Assembly (NCBI GenBank): GCA_022559845.1
Contig: JAHNEJ010003616.1
Coordinates: 266,781-330,780, forward strand
Length of the DNA: 64,000 nt
Direction: 5' to 3'
Origin: Amorphophallus konjac
Taxonomy: Eukaryota; Streptophyta; Magnoliopsida; Alismatales; Araceae
Positions 51,346 to 61,589 of this stretch are shown in pieces. The notes below the pieces were generated by a model. It saw nothing but the letters and a program-made list of their open reading frames with translations, ran no database searches and was not told the origin of the DNA. The translations under genes were made by a program, and so were the position numbers. Every line of letters starts with the position of its first letter. Positions within the stretch are counted from its first letter, which is position 1.

Positions 51346-53631
51346 TACCCTCGGGGTGCAGAGAACTCGACTCCATCGAGTGTGGGTCCACCGGGGAAGT
51401 GGTACGCCCAAGGAGCTCCAAGCGAACCACGATTTCCTGACTCGACCCCTCATCCTAGCTGGGGGACGACGCCTTAGCTTCTCAAGGTGGCTCGGACACA
51501 CCCTCTTGCTGACGATGATACCTTGCTTGCCCAGTATTGCCTCCGTGTGCTCACGTCGGACTCTCAAGCTGATTTGTGATGGCTCTCCGGTGGTATCCCT
51601 CTCAAAGGAAGGTATAGGCTCAAGGCACTCACTAGGATCCACCGCGGTGCCCATATAGGGTGCCGGATCCGCCACGTGGGAAATGGGGTGAATCCCCAAA
51701 CCCATTAGTAAGTCTAACCCGTAAGCTGGGTTGCCAAAACCACTCGGAACTTGGCATGGTCCAAGTCCTCGTGCCCTAACTTTGGATGTGACCCAAAGGT
51801 AAAGCCACTCTAATATCATCATCACTAGACTGCCTACTAGAAAATCCAAGTGGCGCTCACAAGTTTTTGCCCGCCTTTCATGAACCTCACCGCTCGTTGC
51901 TTGGTGCTTGCTTAGACGCTCATGACATGCATTACAATGCAGTGTGGGGGTGAAATGTATGGTATGTAAGGGTGGACTAGGACAACCATATGTAGACCAA
52001 TCATGCTTTGATGCCATGAAGACTTTGATGGAATTGGGAGGGCCGGGGCATCCGTAGGTGAGCCTAGTGTGCATGGACGTAGCCAATGCCGGGGGTCCTG
52101 GACATCCGTGAACTCCCCTAACATGTATATGACCAATGATGAACGTGGGAGGACCTTTATACCTGAATATGGACCACTCATGCTTCCTACTTGACATATG
52201 GGTGATATGAATGAATGGACCCAACATACTAATCATGTCAAGTGGTGTGGTACGCCTAGGCACATGCATTCCTATCCCAGAGATGACTTCCATGCGCGTG
52301 GGTGTGGAGTGGCCCTTGAGCTTCCATTTGTATGGATCAAAGGGATCTAAGAAGGGGGTCATCATGGAGTGGGGCAATTCCTCAATCCCTAGTTGTATGT
52401 TGCTTAAGGTCAATGCTCCCATGGTGTAACTCGGTTCTAGGAAGGGAGGGGTTTGGCCCAACATGGTGAGTGGGGGTAGGGTAAGGTGGGTGGTGAGTAA
52501 GGTGGGTGGGTCACATGGGGAACTAGACTCCCATAGGAAGGGATCAAAGGGGTCGTGGAAAGGTCTTCCTAGAGGGAGGCACTCTATGTCTTCAAGGTTC
52601 CCAAATAGTGAGTCATCCTCCTCCAAGGTAATTGGGCCAAGGTCTCTAGTGGGTTGGCCAATCAAATCAATTGGAACCTCAATGGGTGGGGAGTGGGCCA
52701 AGATCGGTTTCTCATCCTTGGGGAGAAAGAGGAAGATTTCACTCATATAATGGCCACTAGTATGGATGGAGGTGATGGAACCGGTGGTGGGGTATGCTAG
52801 GAAGATGGTGCTAGACTCTGATGGTCCAATGGCTAGCATTTCGGTCAGGTGGACTTGCCATTGTAAGCAGTCCACTAGGTCCCCTAAGCCTCCCACAAGG
52901 TAGGAGGTTTGAAGTGTGTCATGGGAAGACTGGGTGGGCACAATTTGGGCTTGATACCCCAAGGGTGAGAGGTAGGGTGGTAAGCTAGGAATGGTGGGGC
53001 CTCGCTTAAGCCGTTGGAGTATGGACTCATTCATGGTGAGGGTGCGCGGCTCATGAGGACCCGGACTAGGAGGGGTGGGTGGAAGTGGGGGGTCCAGGAT
53101 GTCCTCTATGTTAGGAGGTGTATCCGGATTGGCATCCATCTCCACTTGGGTGTGTGTGTGGGCCATAACTTCCAAGGACAATGGGGTAGGAAGGTCTATG
53201 GTGGGTGGGGTGGTAATGGTCGGCGCATGGTACTGTCGGGGTGGTGAACAAGGACGGACTTGGGTTGGGGTTGGTAGGGGAAGTCCTTGGATTGTAGTTG
53301 GGGTTGGGGGTGGAAGATGGGTTGGTTGAAAAGGTTTGGATTGGGGTGCATAGATCTTTTTAAGATTGGCCCTCATTTCAACCCAAGACTCGATGGGTGC
53401 TTCCCCTTTGGTTTCTCTCAAACCTACAATGTACTCCCACTCTTTCCTAGCTTGGCGCCAGAGCAAACTCTTGGCATAGTTGACTTGCATAGGCCCTGAC
53501 AGAGTGAACCTCGCAAAATGTCGGTCTATGGAGCTCTCCCATTCTAGATATATACTAGGGTGGGATCCATCAAACACAAAAGCCACTAATGGGTCTAAGG
53601 ATGGCGAATAGGCTAAGTAGGAAGTGGTCAT
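51343..53631 (-). CDS. Element B 762-codon protein: gag-like N-terminus, novel central domain, degenerate integrase C-terminus and chromodomain-like tail
   Basis: The frame is intact from ATG at 53631 to a stop in the first bases of the 3' LTR. Residues ~1-95 are a gag capsid fragment (FDGSHPSIYLEWESSIDRHF; RQARKEWEYIVGLRE; APIESWVEMRANLKKIYAP). Residues ~100-210 are Pro-rich. Residues ~240-440 match the central domain of A (LQWQVHLTEMLA; GSITSIHTSGHYMSE; DPFDPF; DPFDPYKWKLKGHSTPTRM). Residues ~495-560 hold GCPGPP/GCPSPP repeats spaced as in A. Residues ~575-660 are a worn integrase C-terminal module (LVGSLVMMILEWLYLW; GLGPCQVPSGFGNPAYGLDL; HPISHVADPAPYMG). The tail aligns with A's chromodomain but has lost its key aromatic residues. 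It may supply RNA packaging in trans; this is inference. Confidence 0.78.
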   Translation of the reverse strand: MTTSYLAYSPSLDPLVAFVFDGSHPSIYLEWESSIDRHFARFTLSGPMQVNYAKSLLWRQARKEWEYIVGLRETKGEAPIESWVEMRANLKKIYAPQSKPFQPTHLPPPTPTTIQGLPLPTPTQVRPCSPPRQYHAPTITTPPTIDLPTPLSLEVMAHTHTQVEMDANPDTPPNIEDILDPPLPPTPPSPGPHEPRTLTMNESILQRLKRGPTIPSLPPYLSPLGYQAQIVPTQSSHDTLQTSYLVGGLGDLVDCLQWQVHLTEMLAIGPSESSTIFLAYPTTGSITSIHTSGHYMSEIFLFLPKDEKPILAHSPPIEVPIDLIGQPTRDLGPITLEEDDSLFGNLEDIECLPLGRPFHDPFDPFLWESSSPCDPPTLLTTHLTLPPLTMLGQTPPFLEPSYTMGALTLSNIQLGIEELPHSMMTPFLDPFDPYKWKLKGHSTPTRMEVISGIGMHVPRRTTPLDMISMLGPFIHITHMSSRKHEWSIFRYKGPPTFIIGHIHVRGVHGCPGPPALATSMHTRLTYGCPGPPNSIKVFMASKHDWSTYGCPSPPLHTIHFTPTLHCNACHERLSKHQATSGEVHERRAKTCERHLDFLVGSLVMMILEWLYLWVTSKVRARGLGPCQVPSGFGNPAYGLDLLMGLGIHPISHVADPAPYMGTAVDPSECLEPIPSFERDTTGEPSQISLRVRREHTEAILGKQGIIVSKRVCPSHLEKLRRRPPARMRGRVRKSWFAWSSLGVPLPRWTHTRWSRVLCTPRV

Positions 53632-53694
53632 GATGAACGGGTGATTAATGCAATAGCCCTAGGACAAGACTTAGTAGAGACAAGTCTAGAACTT

Positions 53695-53706
53695 GCAATG
53701 ATACCA
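53695..53706 (-). other. primer binding site of element B (degenerate)
   Basis: The minus strand reads TGGTATCATTGC beside the right LTR, matching the initiator-Met site for its first eight bases only. Confidence 0.75.
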
Positions 53707-53709
53707 AAT

Positions 53710-56032
53710 TGATGTGACACAACCCCTTAGACTTAAATTAGCAAGCAAGAACGACCCGATGATTTCACTCAAGCAGACTCACCCGCGTAGCGTGCACCTA
53801 GGTCCGTAGGTGGACCGGCGATGGGGATGAGGGTCCAGGGTTGGACCTTGGGGTTCCAGTGGTGTGGCTAGCTAGGGGAGGACCCCAATGGGCCAGGGAT
53901 GCCCAAATCACAGGTGGCCGGCACGCCAAGGGCGTGGGATATAAGGTTTTTCTCGCAACTCACCCGCGGAGGTTACTCACGTAATTTGCAATATAGTCCG
54001 AGCACTTACTCACTGACCGACGGCACTAAGATTTAATACTAAGCAAGAAAAATTAATCCAGTAGAGAAGTGTGGTCAGGAGCTCACCTGATCGGCGTGGA
54101 GACGCCAATCTCGGCCGGAGAAGGGGCGAGCGGGGAAGTGTGGGATCCCCGCACACTGCGTCGAGGAAGCTTCTTCCTGTTTAATAGATTACATGAACTA
54201 CTCCTCACGCAGGAGGGGGAACTAGGGGTGGGAAGATTAAGGTTACAATCAAACACTACATCCACGCAGGGAGGGGCGGTAAGCTGGCCAGGCGGGGTAG
54301 GGAGGGTAGCTAAAGAGGAAGCCGATTGACCCCTTCGCCGGTTCTGCCCGCTTTTGTGATTGCTTGATAGGTAGTCGCCGTTGACACCGCCACGGGCTCT
54401 ACCGGACTTGGAAGTCACCAAAACGAGTGCCAAATCTTTGTTGATTGATCCAGGAGGGCTCTTGAATTTTTGTGGAATTTCCAGACGTCGTCGAAGGCCA
54501 GGGCAGATTCTGGAACTGGACCGCTTTGTTCTAGCTCGGACTGGTTCCAGAGCACTACAGCAGGAAGACGAAGTCCGAATGACGCGGAACCAATACGTAT
54601 GTGGACGTGGCCGAGTCTTCTTCGAGCAGCAACCAGGAAGGTCACCAGGGGAGGTAAGAGCAGAGAGAAGGAGCCCGTAGAGTGGAGGGGGGTCTCTGTT
54701 GGCTCTGACTGGACTGACCTGCACACCCGGGGGAGATTAAATGGAACAGAGAGCTCCAAACTCCGAACGACGCTCCACTTGCTGCGTTGGACAGAGGACT
54801 GGTAGAGGTTCATCCCGGTCAAATGGTGCACCAAGGGGAGCCTGGATGTGATCGCAGTAGCTTCTGTACTGTGGTTCTGATCTACACTCGGACGCTAGAT
54901 GTGCGATCTGACGAGAACGATCCTCCAGGACAGCCCCAAACTCGGATTAAGACGGGATTGCCTCGCCTACGCAGCTGACTTAAATACCTTTCCCGAAATA
55001 TAGGGTGTGTCTTCAGGAACTTGTAGATGAGGACGGGGAAGACTCTGGAACCCACGGATCTTCAGCTCCTGGTGACCTGAAAACAGAATGAAGGAGTAGA
55101 GTGTGTGTGGGGGTGGAAGAGGGGAAGAAACTTGCAAGGGGTGGCTGTTGGTGGCTGTGGGAAGGGGAATGGAGGGTGTGGGGGTTGATGGTGGTGAGTG
55201 GAGGGCAAGGGAGGGGCGGTGCAGGGCTTGGAAGTGCTGGCAATGGGGGGGCTGATGGTAATCGACCAAGGGAAGAGAGGAGAGGGAGGGGGTGGAGGGG
55301 TGCACAACCAACAAAGGGAGGGAGATTCAAATCTCCCTTGGGAGGTGGAGGGGTGCTTGGGGAAGAGGGAGAGTTGCTTGGGGAAGAGGAGAGGGTGCTT
55401 GGGAATAGGAAAGGTTGCCTTGGAATGGGAAAGGGTGCTTGGGGCTTGGTGAGAGTAATGGTAGAATTGAAGGGATTTGGGAAAGGTGAAAGGTTGGGCT
55501 GATGTGGAGGGCTGAGGTGGAAAGGGGGGGAAGAGAGAGAGGGGTGTGAATTAGAGAGAGAGGGGACAGGAGAAAGAGAGGGGTTCGCCCCCTAGAGCAA
55601 GAGGGAGAGGGGAGAGAGAGAGGGTATCACACCCTAGGAGAAGAAATCACACAATTTTGTGGAAACTCAAATTCAAAATCTCATTCCATTGTTCTCAAGT
55701 GGGGGAATTGGGTCCTATTTATAGGAATCCCACATTTAAACATAAGTCACTGACTTTTGGACTAATAACAAGAAACCAAGGGAAGGGGGGGCACCCATGG
55801 GCCTAGCCCATTGAATTGGGCCCATTACCCTACATAATTGACCCTATAACTCAAGACTTAGGTAAATGATCCTTATACCTAGGTACTGGACTCAAATAAA
55901 AGGAAAATTACATGATAAAAAAATGAAAAATACATCATATGACTCGAAATAAAGTGGCGAACAAGATGGAGCACTGCTGGTGATCACCAGGAACCTCAAA
56001 AAAATGTGGAGTGGTCGGAGATGTCCCCATCA
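53710..56032 (-). repeat. 5' LTR of element B (right, 2323 bp)
   Basis: Partner of 49001-51345. The TATA-like motif is at 55714-55725 on the minus strand. It is followed by GACGC and the resumed Tat LTR. Confidence 0.93.
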
Positions 56033-56888
56033 GACGCCCTCCAGTCCTGGGCGGCCAAAGACATGGCCGCCCTCCCCTTCAAGGAGGCCAAAGATCTGGC
56101 CGCCCTCCTCTATTTACTCGGTCAGAGAACGTGGCCCAGCTCGTGGGCACGTTCTTCCCCCCGTTCTGCATGATCTTTCCGCACGATTTGAAACTCCGAA
56201 CTGAATACACAAAACTGTCGCTCTCCAATGTAGAAGGGGGGGACAGAGGCCATTTTCGGAGGGGGAAGAATTGAGGTAGAATCCAGGAAAGAGGTCCAGA
56301 GGAGTTTGGGCATCGAGAAGAGCCGCACCAGTCATCTTCCTCCTTCTTCCTTTGCTTCGGTTGGAACTCCTTACCTCATACTTCCTACTTGCATCACGGC
56401 TTCCAGGTAAGTACACTGCATGTAGTGTAAGTCTTTAGCTCCCACACTTAGAGGTTTCTTCCCAAAACAAACGGGAAGGTGGGTGGTCGAAAGTCTCGGC
56501 CATCCCTCCTTCCCACCACCCCCAGGTAACCTTGCCACCATCATTCTCGTTCTGTTCATCTATTAGAGTAGATACTACACATTTCATTTTCCTAATGGCT
56601 TTCTTGTTCTTCTTTCTTTGAGCTACGTTGCAGGACTTCAACATAAGGGACATAGCAGGGCTCCTTGCCCTTGGCCGGCCGAGGACGAGGAAGAGGGACC
56701 CATCATCTCCCCATTTGGATTATCTCCCTGCGATCATCAACCCTGTGAGGTTCAAGTAAACACCTCTGGCGATCATGATATTCTAATGTTTCTGTTTGTT
56801 CCTCTGTAGGTACTCAGGAGGCATCCTCCATAAACCAAAGGCACCAACACACACACCGCCTTTCCCCCAACCATTCTGGGTGCCTACA
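56033..56888 (+). repeat. 3' LTR of the Tat element, right portion
   Basis: It continues 48781-49000 after element B and aligns with 37150-38059 (GGGCGGCC module 56050-56110; CTTGGCCGGCCGAGGACGAG near 56670). It ends GGTGCCTACA at 56888. The GACGC at 56033-56037 is the duplicated target of B. Confidence 0.85.
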
Positions 56889-56980
56889 ACAGTGTCACAG
56901 AAAGTGACCAAAAATCCACCCAAACGAGCAAAAGTTAGAGACACACACATCAACACCTACATGGTATGTAACAAAAGAAA
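56889..56980. other. Short flank between the Tat LTR and the Myb-like fragment
   Basis: No gene or repeat recognised. Confidence 0.5.
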
Positions 56981-57456
56981 TTAAGAAAATGAGGATGGAT
57001 GGGTAGATTGGGAATGCAACAGCTTTTCATACTCTCGAGCTAGCCAGGCTTGCCTACTCTCTGGGTTTTCCAATGCAATGAATAGATGTCGGGTGTGTGG
57101 TTTCTCAAACATGTCAATAGCATGGAACCATTCTGGAGAGTTTTTGACCACACCCGGCATTTGCTTAAGGGCTTCGAAAGCAACCTCAATGCTAAATTTG
57201 TCGTTTGGGTTGACACCTTCAGAATGGTTGGCCCTACTACCCATGAGGAGATCGGCTATGTACTTCAAGGATTGGTCAAATTTATCTGTGGGGGAGACAC
57301 GTTATCTTTTCCTTGCTTGACTAGGAAACCTATTCAACATTGTCCTTGGATTGTTTAAATCGAAGAGGTCTTCTTCACACCCAGGACGCGGGGTAGAAGT
57401 GTGGCCTGTGGTCTGGGTTGCAGGTGCATCCACATTAATACCCTCAACACCCACAT
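56981..57456 (-). pseudogene. Myb/SANT-like (L10-interacting or Harbinger-associated type) C-terminal fragment
   Basis: A minus-strand frame reads CEEDLFDLNNPRTMLNRFP, a TAA near 57300, then SPTDKFDQSLKYIADLLMG, FSIEVAFEALKQMPGVVKNS, IDMFEKPHTRHLFIALENPE and SRQAWLAREYEKLL. This I-x-x-A-x-x-x-L-x-x-(M/I)-P-G...A-x-x-(M/L)-F-x-x-x-x-x-R-x-x-F-x-A pattern is the helical C-terminal part of plant Myb/SANT-like proteins. Such proteins occur as host factors and as the second protein of Harbinger transposons. The N-terminal DNA-binding part is missing, cut off where the copia LTR starts at 57457. It is the only non-LTR-element coding relic outside the Tat antisense genes. Confidence 0.6.
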
Positions 57457-57769
57457 TGTTGTTGTGCCCCTGTGCCTTGATGATGTTTTGCTTCATGAGT
57501 TTTGATGATAGTAACACTATGAGTCACCACTTAAGAATGAATGGTTGAAGAATGTTTTGATGATAGCTGAGTCACTTCATGTGCCTGAATTGACTTCATG
57601 TGCTTGATTGAATGTCACGGTTGCATATATATATATATATTAATGTGTGTTTAACTGCTAGTCTAGGTCTGAGCATGTCTCGAATGCATATATTGCACTT
57701 CATGGCTATAAACTTCATGGCTTTAAACGTCTATGCATGCATGCAATCAGTTAAGTCGGTGCATTCAGG

Positions 57770-58735
57770 TTATGTCTAAGGCTCGTGCATATATGTCAGT
57801 CAGGCTGCCCAACAAACTCGGTGCATATCATCATTCATGGGCATTAAGGTCTGTGCATTCCATTCTCTATGCACGCAGCCTTGGCGAGTGTTAGGTTGGT
57901 GCATTGCTTAGCTCGCGTCTCCAAGTCTGTGCATTCTATCTGTGCTAGGTCGGTGCAACGCCTTCATGTGTTAGGTGCATCAGTGCAACCTCTGGTATTG
58001 CATGCTGATTAAGTCGTGCATCGGTGCATATCTTCTCTGTGCTTCCTTCGCATTAGGTTAGTGCATTATTTTACTCACATGATACTCCTTGGAGTTTCAG
58101 TCTATGCAACTCATGTTGCTGCGAGTACTTAACCTAGTGCATTTTTAGCGTGCTCATGCTTAAACTCGGTGAATCGTTCATTTCTTGCTTTCACATGGTC
58201 GATGCATCTCATGCTGTGACACGTAATTGAGTAGGTGCATTTCTTCCTCCATGTTCATAAAGCTTCTGCATCTCTTTCTTATATACACAAGTCATACTTG
58301 TGCATAGTTTCCTTATCTTTATTGAGTTTGTGCACATTGGCAGGTACGTATAGCTGAGTCGGTGCATTCGTATGCTGTGTGAGCAAATCTTCATACGGAT
58401 GAGCTTCAAAGTCGAAGCACTCCTTCTCATCAAGGGCAGGCTTCTCAACGCGAGCAGGTCGGTGCAGTGTCTGGTCTCAAGAAAATGAGCTCAGTACAAC
58501 GTCTGAGGATACTCGGTGCAACACGTGACTTCAGAAGAAGCCAATTAGTGCAAACCATTCCCCAGGACACCAATCTAAGACGGTGCAATGCTTTTACCAG
58601 CTCGACCAGGTCGGTGCAATGCCGAGTTCCGATAGAACAAGCTTGGTGCAATCGTTCCCAGTACGTGCAGTTTATGGAACTTGTGCACGCAAGTGATCAA
58701 GCCAGGGAAGCCATAGTTTGAGCAACATATGTGCA
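57770..58735. repeat. Dispersed GGTGCA(T/A) repeats in the copia-type LTR
   Basis: More than twenty copies of (T/C)(C/T)GGTGCA, GTGTGCAT or (A/C)TGTGCAT at irregular 20-60 bp spacing (for example 57817, 57852, 57899, 57950, 57970, 58019, 58237, 58350, 58450, 58527, 58578, 58612, 58644). Confidence 0.8.
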
Positions 58736-58944
58736 CCTGAGTATCTAACTTATAAGGAATAGAAGAACAAGGGCACGTGAGAACAACAGAACAATTAACT
58801 GGCACATGATCCAAGGGTGATCCTTATTGGAAGAAGCCACCACGTGGGGTCCCAACCGTTCAGATTCTGACACGTGGCAAGATTATCCTGAAGCTTCCAG
58901 GCGGGAGTGTTCCCTCCACACGCCTAGGGCATGAGCGCGTGACC

Positions 58945-58957
58945 TCAGTCTGAGGGA
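58945..58957 (+). promoter_or_regulatory. TATA box of the copia-type LTR
   Basis: GTATATAAGTC, followed about 35 bases downstream by a purine-rich leader (AGAAGAC..AGATCAAGAAGG), typical of an LTR promoter. Confidence 0.6.
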
Positions 58958-59314
58958 GTATATAAGTCATCCTTTTGCAAGTAAAGAAGACAACTCTTGG
59001 GCAAGATCAAGAAGGACTATTGTGGAGTAGAAGAAGAGAATAGCAGAGAAAAGAATAGGAGAGTTCAAGAGAGAAAAAGAGAGAGCAGTAGAGAAATGCA
59101 GAAGAAGAAGAAGTAGACAGAAAAAGAGAGAGAGATCGAGAGTTTGTGTAGCGCTCGTGCCTTAGCGAATTCTTAGCAGTTCGGATCTAGGCTTTGTCCT
59201 GATCGTTTTGGCTATTTTTGCGGATTTTTAGGCGTTCGTTTGGCATTTATCGGAATTTATTTAAGGTTAATGGCAATTAGGGTTAAGTTTTTAAAATAAT
59301 AATAATAATAAAAA

Positions 59315-59319
<5 letters not shown>

Positions 59320-59398
<79 letters not shown>
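59320..59398. repeat. Adjacent TA and TC microsatellites
   Basis: A TA run of about 40 bp directly followed by a TC run of about 39 bp. The same compound repeat in the other LTR (63440-63502) is shorter in both parts. Confidence 0.97.
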
Positions 59399-59400
<2 letters not shown>

Positions 59401-59939
59401 CATCGATTTCTCTCTCCCTCACTCGTTCTCCCTCTTTCTCTCTCTCCCTCTCACGATCTCTCCGCCCCCACTCTCTCGGTCTTGGTCCGGACGGCCGCGG
59501 ATCAAGGCACGGGAGGTGTTGTTGGAACCGGCTCGTCGCGAGGAACGCGCAGACGCTGACCTCGTCGCGGTTCGTGGGACGTGGAGGTGAGACGGGGCGG
59601 GAGGAGCCGCGGTGACCCGTTGCTTGCATGTGGCCCAAATCCGATTTTCGTCGCGATTAAGGTAGGGGGATGGAATCCTTGCCTCGCTAGGATCGCATTG
59701 GCATAGCATGCACGTCCATCCGACGTCATTTTCATCAATTTCCATGCAAAATTCCATGATAGTGTAATTTAGGCTAAATTCTTGAAAATCACTCCATTGG
59801 CATTGTTTTTATGTTTTGACGTATGGATTAGTTATAGAATGTTGGGGCTTGGCAGGTTTTACAGTTTTTCCACATTTCCCCGTCGATCCGGCTCGACGGG
59901 AGGGGGTTTGGTTTTGACCGTTTCGGTTTAAGCTCCCAG

Positions 59940-60410
59940 CTGGTGTGACGGTTCTTCCAGAGGCCGTCACACTGTAACGGCACTTGTGGGGTGTGTTACG
60001 GCTGTGTGACGGCCCACTGTAGGGGCGTCACACTTGGTGTGGCGGTCATCTGCTAGACCGTCACATGACCGTTACTTGACCGGTTTGACCGTTGACTTCG
60101 TATGGCGGTTGGCCTAACGGCCTGTCGGGCGGCCGTCAGGGCATTGTAACGCGCTTCCGGGAGAACGTTACGTTCTGTTAGAACGCTGTGGTTTTATTTT
60201 TAGCCTCGGGTGGGTGTAACGGTCCCGGGGAGGCGCGTTACGTCCATGTAACGCCCCTGCCCTGGCGCGTTACAGCCCTTGTGACGCCCCCGTCCTCGAC
60301 CGTTACAGCCCTTGTAATGCCCCCGTCCTCGACTGTCACAGCCCTTGTGACGCTCCTTCCCTTGGCCGTCACACTCTGTGACGCGGCAGCCCTAGACCGT
60401 TACATTCTTT
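59940..60410. repeat. Array of GTAACG/CGTTAC and GTGACGG/CCGTCAC motifs in alternating orientation
   Basis: About 30 copies of a six-to-eight-base core (GTGTGACGG, CGTCACAC, GTAACGGC, CGTTACAG) alternate direct and inverted. The right part shows ~29-bp tandem units of the type CCCCCGTCCTCGACCGTTAC (60285-60375). Confidence 0.85.
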
Positions 60411-61478
60411 TGGGTTTTAATAGCATGCATGGTCAATTTCTAATGCATTCCATGTTGTATATATGCCATGTTTAGGTTGTTTTGTGACCGATGGCTTATT
60501 AGTAGATCCCGATGGAATTGCTTTCTCTTTCCTTGTGATGGAACCACTAGTCGTAGTCCAGCGACCGAGCGTGTCGTCCCACCCGGGAGAGGTGGAGGGG
60601 TGTTCCCGAGGAACGGTTTGTAAGCTAGTTACCGTGGGCCCCTACGGTTACCGTTGCGTCCAACGGGGGGGGGGGGGAAACTAGCTAGAGGCCTGGCTCT
60701 AGGCAGGAGTCAGTGTGTGCACACGTGGTCGGAAACTTGGACAGGCACTGACGAGTGTCGCTCTGACTAGTACTTGGTTTGGTCCTGTTACGCCTCTCGC
60801 TTGTCGTGAGCCAGACTTGCGAGTTGCCGAGACGCAGTTAAGTCATCAGGGGACGCGTCTGGTCTTGTTCTTCTAGTGGGTTGTTCCGTCTCTCACTTCA
60901 CTTGGTTAGCAGTGGTTTATTCTATTGGTAGATTTATTTTCTGTTATTATTTATTTATTAAATTGTGCATCTACCTTATTATTTAAATGCATGCTCTAAT
61001 TACTTTTATGTTTGCCTGTTTGTCTGTTTAGTTTGGGGTAGGGATCCGCGTGCCCCCTACTGAGTCTGGCTGTGACTCACCCTTCCTTCTTTCAGGTGAG
61101 CCGCCCTAGTCGTCCGCCGGTCCTTCTCGTGGTTGTGCCGAGCGTCGTTAGAGTGCCAGCTGTGTTGGTTTGTCTTTTGTTCTGTTGTGCCGGGGTATGC
61201 CCCGTGTAGTTGTACAGTGGACCTCTTTTTAGTGAAAAATCTGGACTATTGTATATATTCTAGCACTCTGATATTTTATTTGCTTCCGCACTTATTTATT
61301 AATTGCTGTCCTAATTAATATTGCGCGCCTGCGGTCCCAATTCGTTATGCAACTCCTCAACAAACTCCTTTAACCCTTCAGGGGCCTCATCAGCCTCTTG
61401 GGTGGCTTCCCCAGTTCTTGGTATCGGTGTATCGATTTCATCGGTATATCGGTATCCGGAGCTCTGGGTCATCACAGT

Positions 61479-61490
61479 TGGTATCAGAGC
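61479..61490 (+). other. primer binding site of the TR-GAG-like element
   Basis: TGGTATCAGAGC, initiator tRNA-Met type, two bases after the LTR end. Confidence 0.95.
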
Positions 61491-61589
61491 TGTGTTGGGG
61501 ATTTGTATTAGGAATTGGAACTTGCGCTGGTTCAGAGCTGGTCCACTGTGTTGTCTGTTGCTGGCTTAGGATGTTTCTCGTGATTACTG

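Larger units (their letters stand above)
49001..56032 (-). mobile_element. Element B: complete non-autonomous chromoviral LTR retrotransposon, relative of A
   Basis: 7032 bp flanked by GACGC. LTRs are 49001-51345 and 53710-56032, with termini TGATG and CATCA as in A. The single long minus-strand frame (762 codons) has no RT, RNase H or integrase core. Its LTRs share blocks with those of A (the CGGCGTGGAGACGCCG hairpin, CACGCAGGGAGGGGC, a TATA box in the same relative place), but A and B are clearly different families. The two LTRs of B differ more than those of A, so B is the older insertion. Confidence 0.92.
57457..59146 (+). repeat. Truncated or solo Ty1/copia-type LTR with GGTGCA array
   Basis: It begins TGTTGTTGTGCC and runs through TTTTGATGATAGTAAC, a usual start of SIRE-type copia LTRs. 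A TATA motif lies near 58948 and a GA-rich transcribed part near 58985-59146. No primer site or gag follows, because the TR-GAG element inserted at 59147. No second copy is in the window. Confidence 0.65.
59147..61476 (+). repeat. 5' LTR of the TR-GAG-like element (2330 bp)
   Basis: It begins TGTAGCGCTCG and ends ...GGGTCATCACA, two bases before the primer site. It contains TA and TC microsatellites (59320-59398), an array of GTAACG/CGTCAC motifs (59940-60410) and a G homopolymer (60666-60677). A short direct TATCGGTATATCGG repeat lies near 61420-61455. Confidence 0.93.

Noticed and set aside
59291..59757. Minus-strand frames rich in Arg-Glu in the TR-GAG LTR (again at 63437-63861)
   Set aside because: Generated by the TC microsatellite. 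The remaining part is duplicated only because it lies in both LTRs, and there is no domain and no conserved start.
60666..60677. G homopolymer as a regulatory site
   Set aside because: Possibly a sequencing or slippage feature; nothing else supports function.
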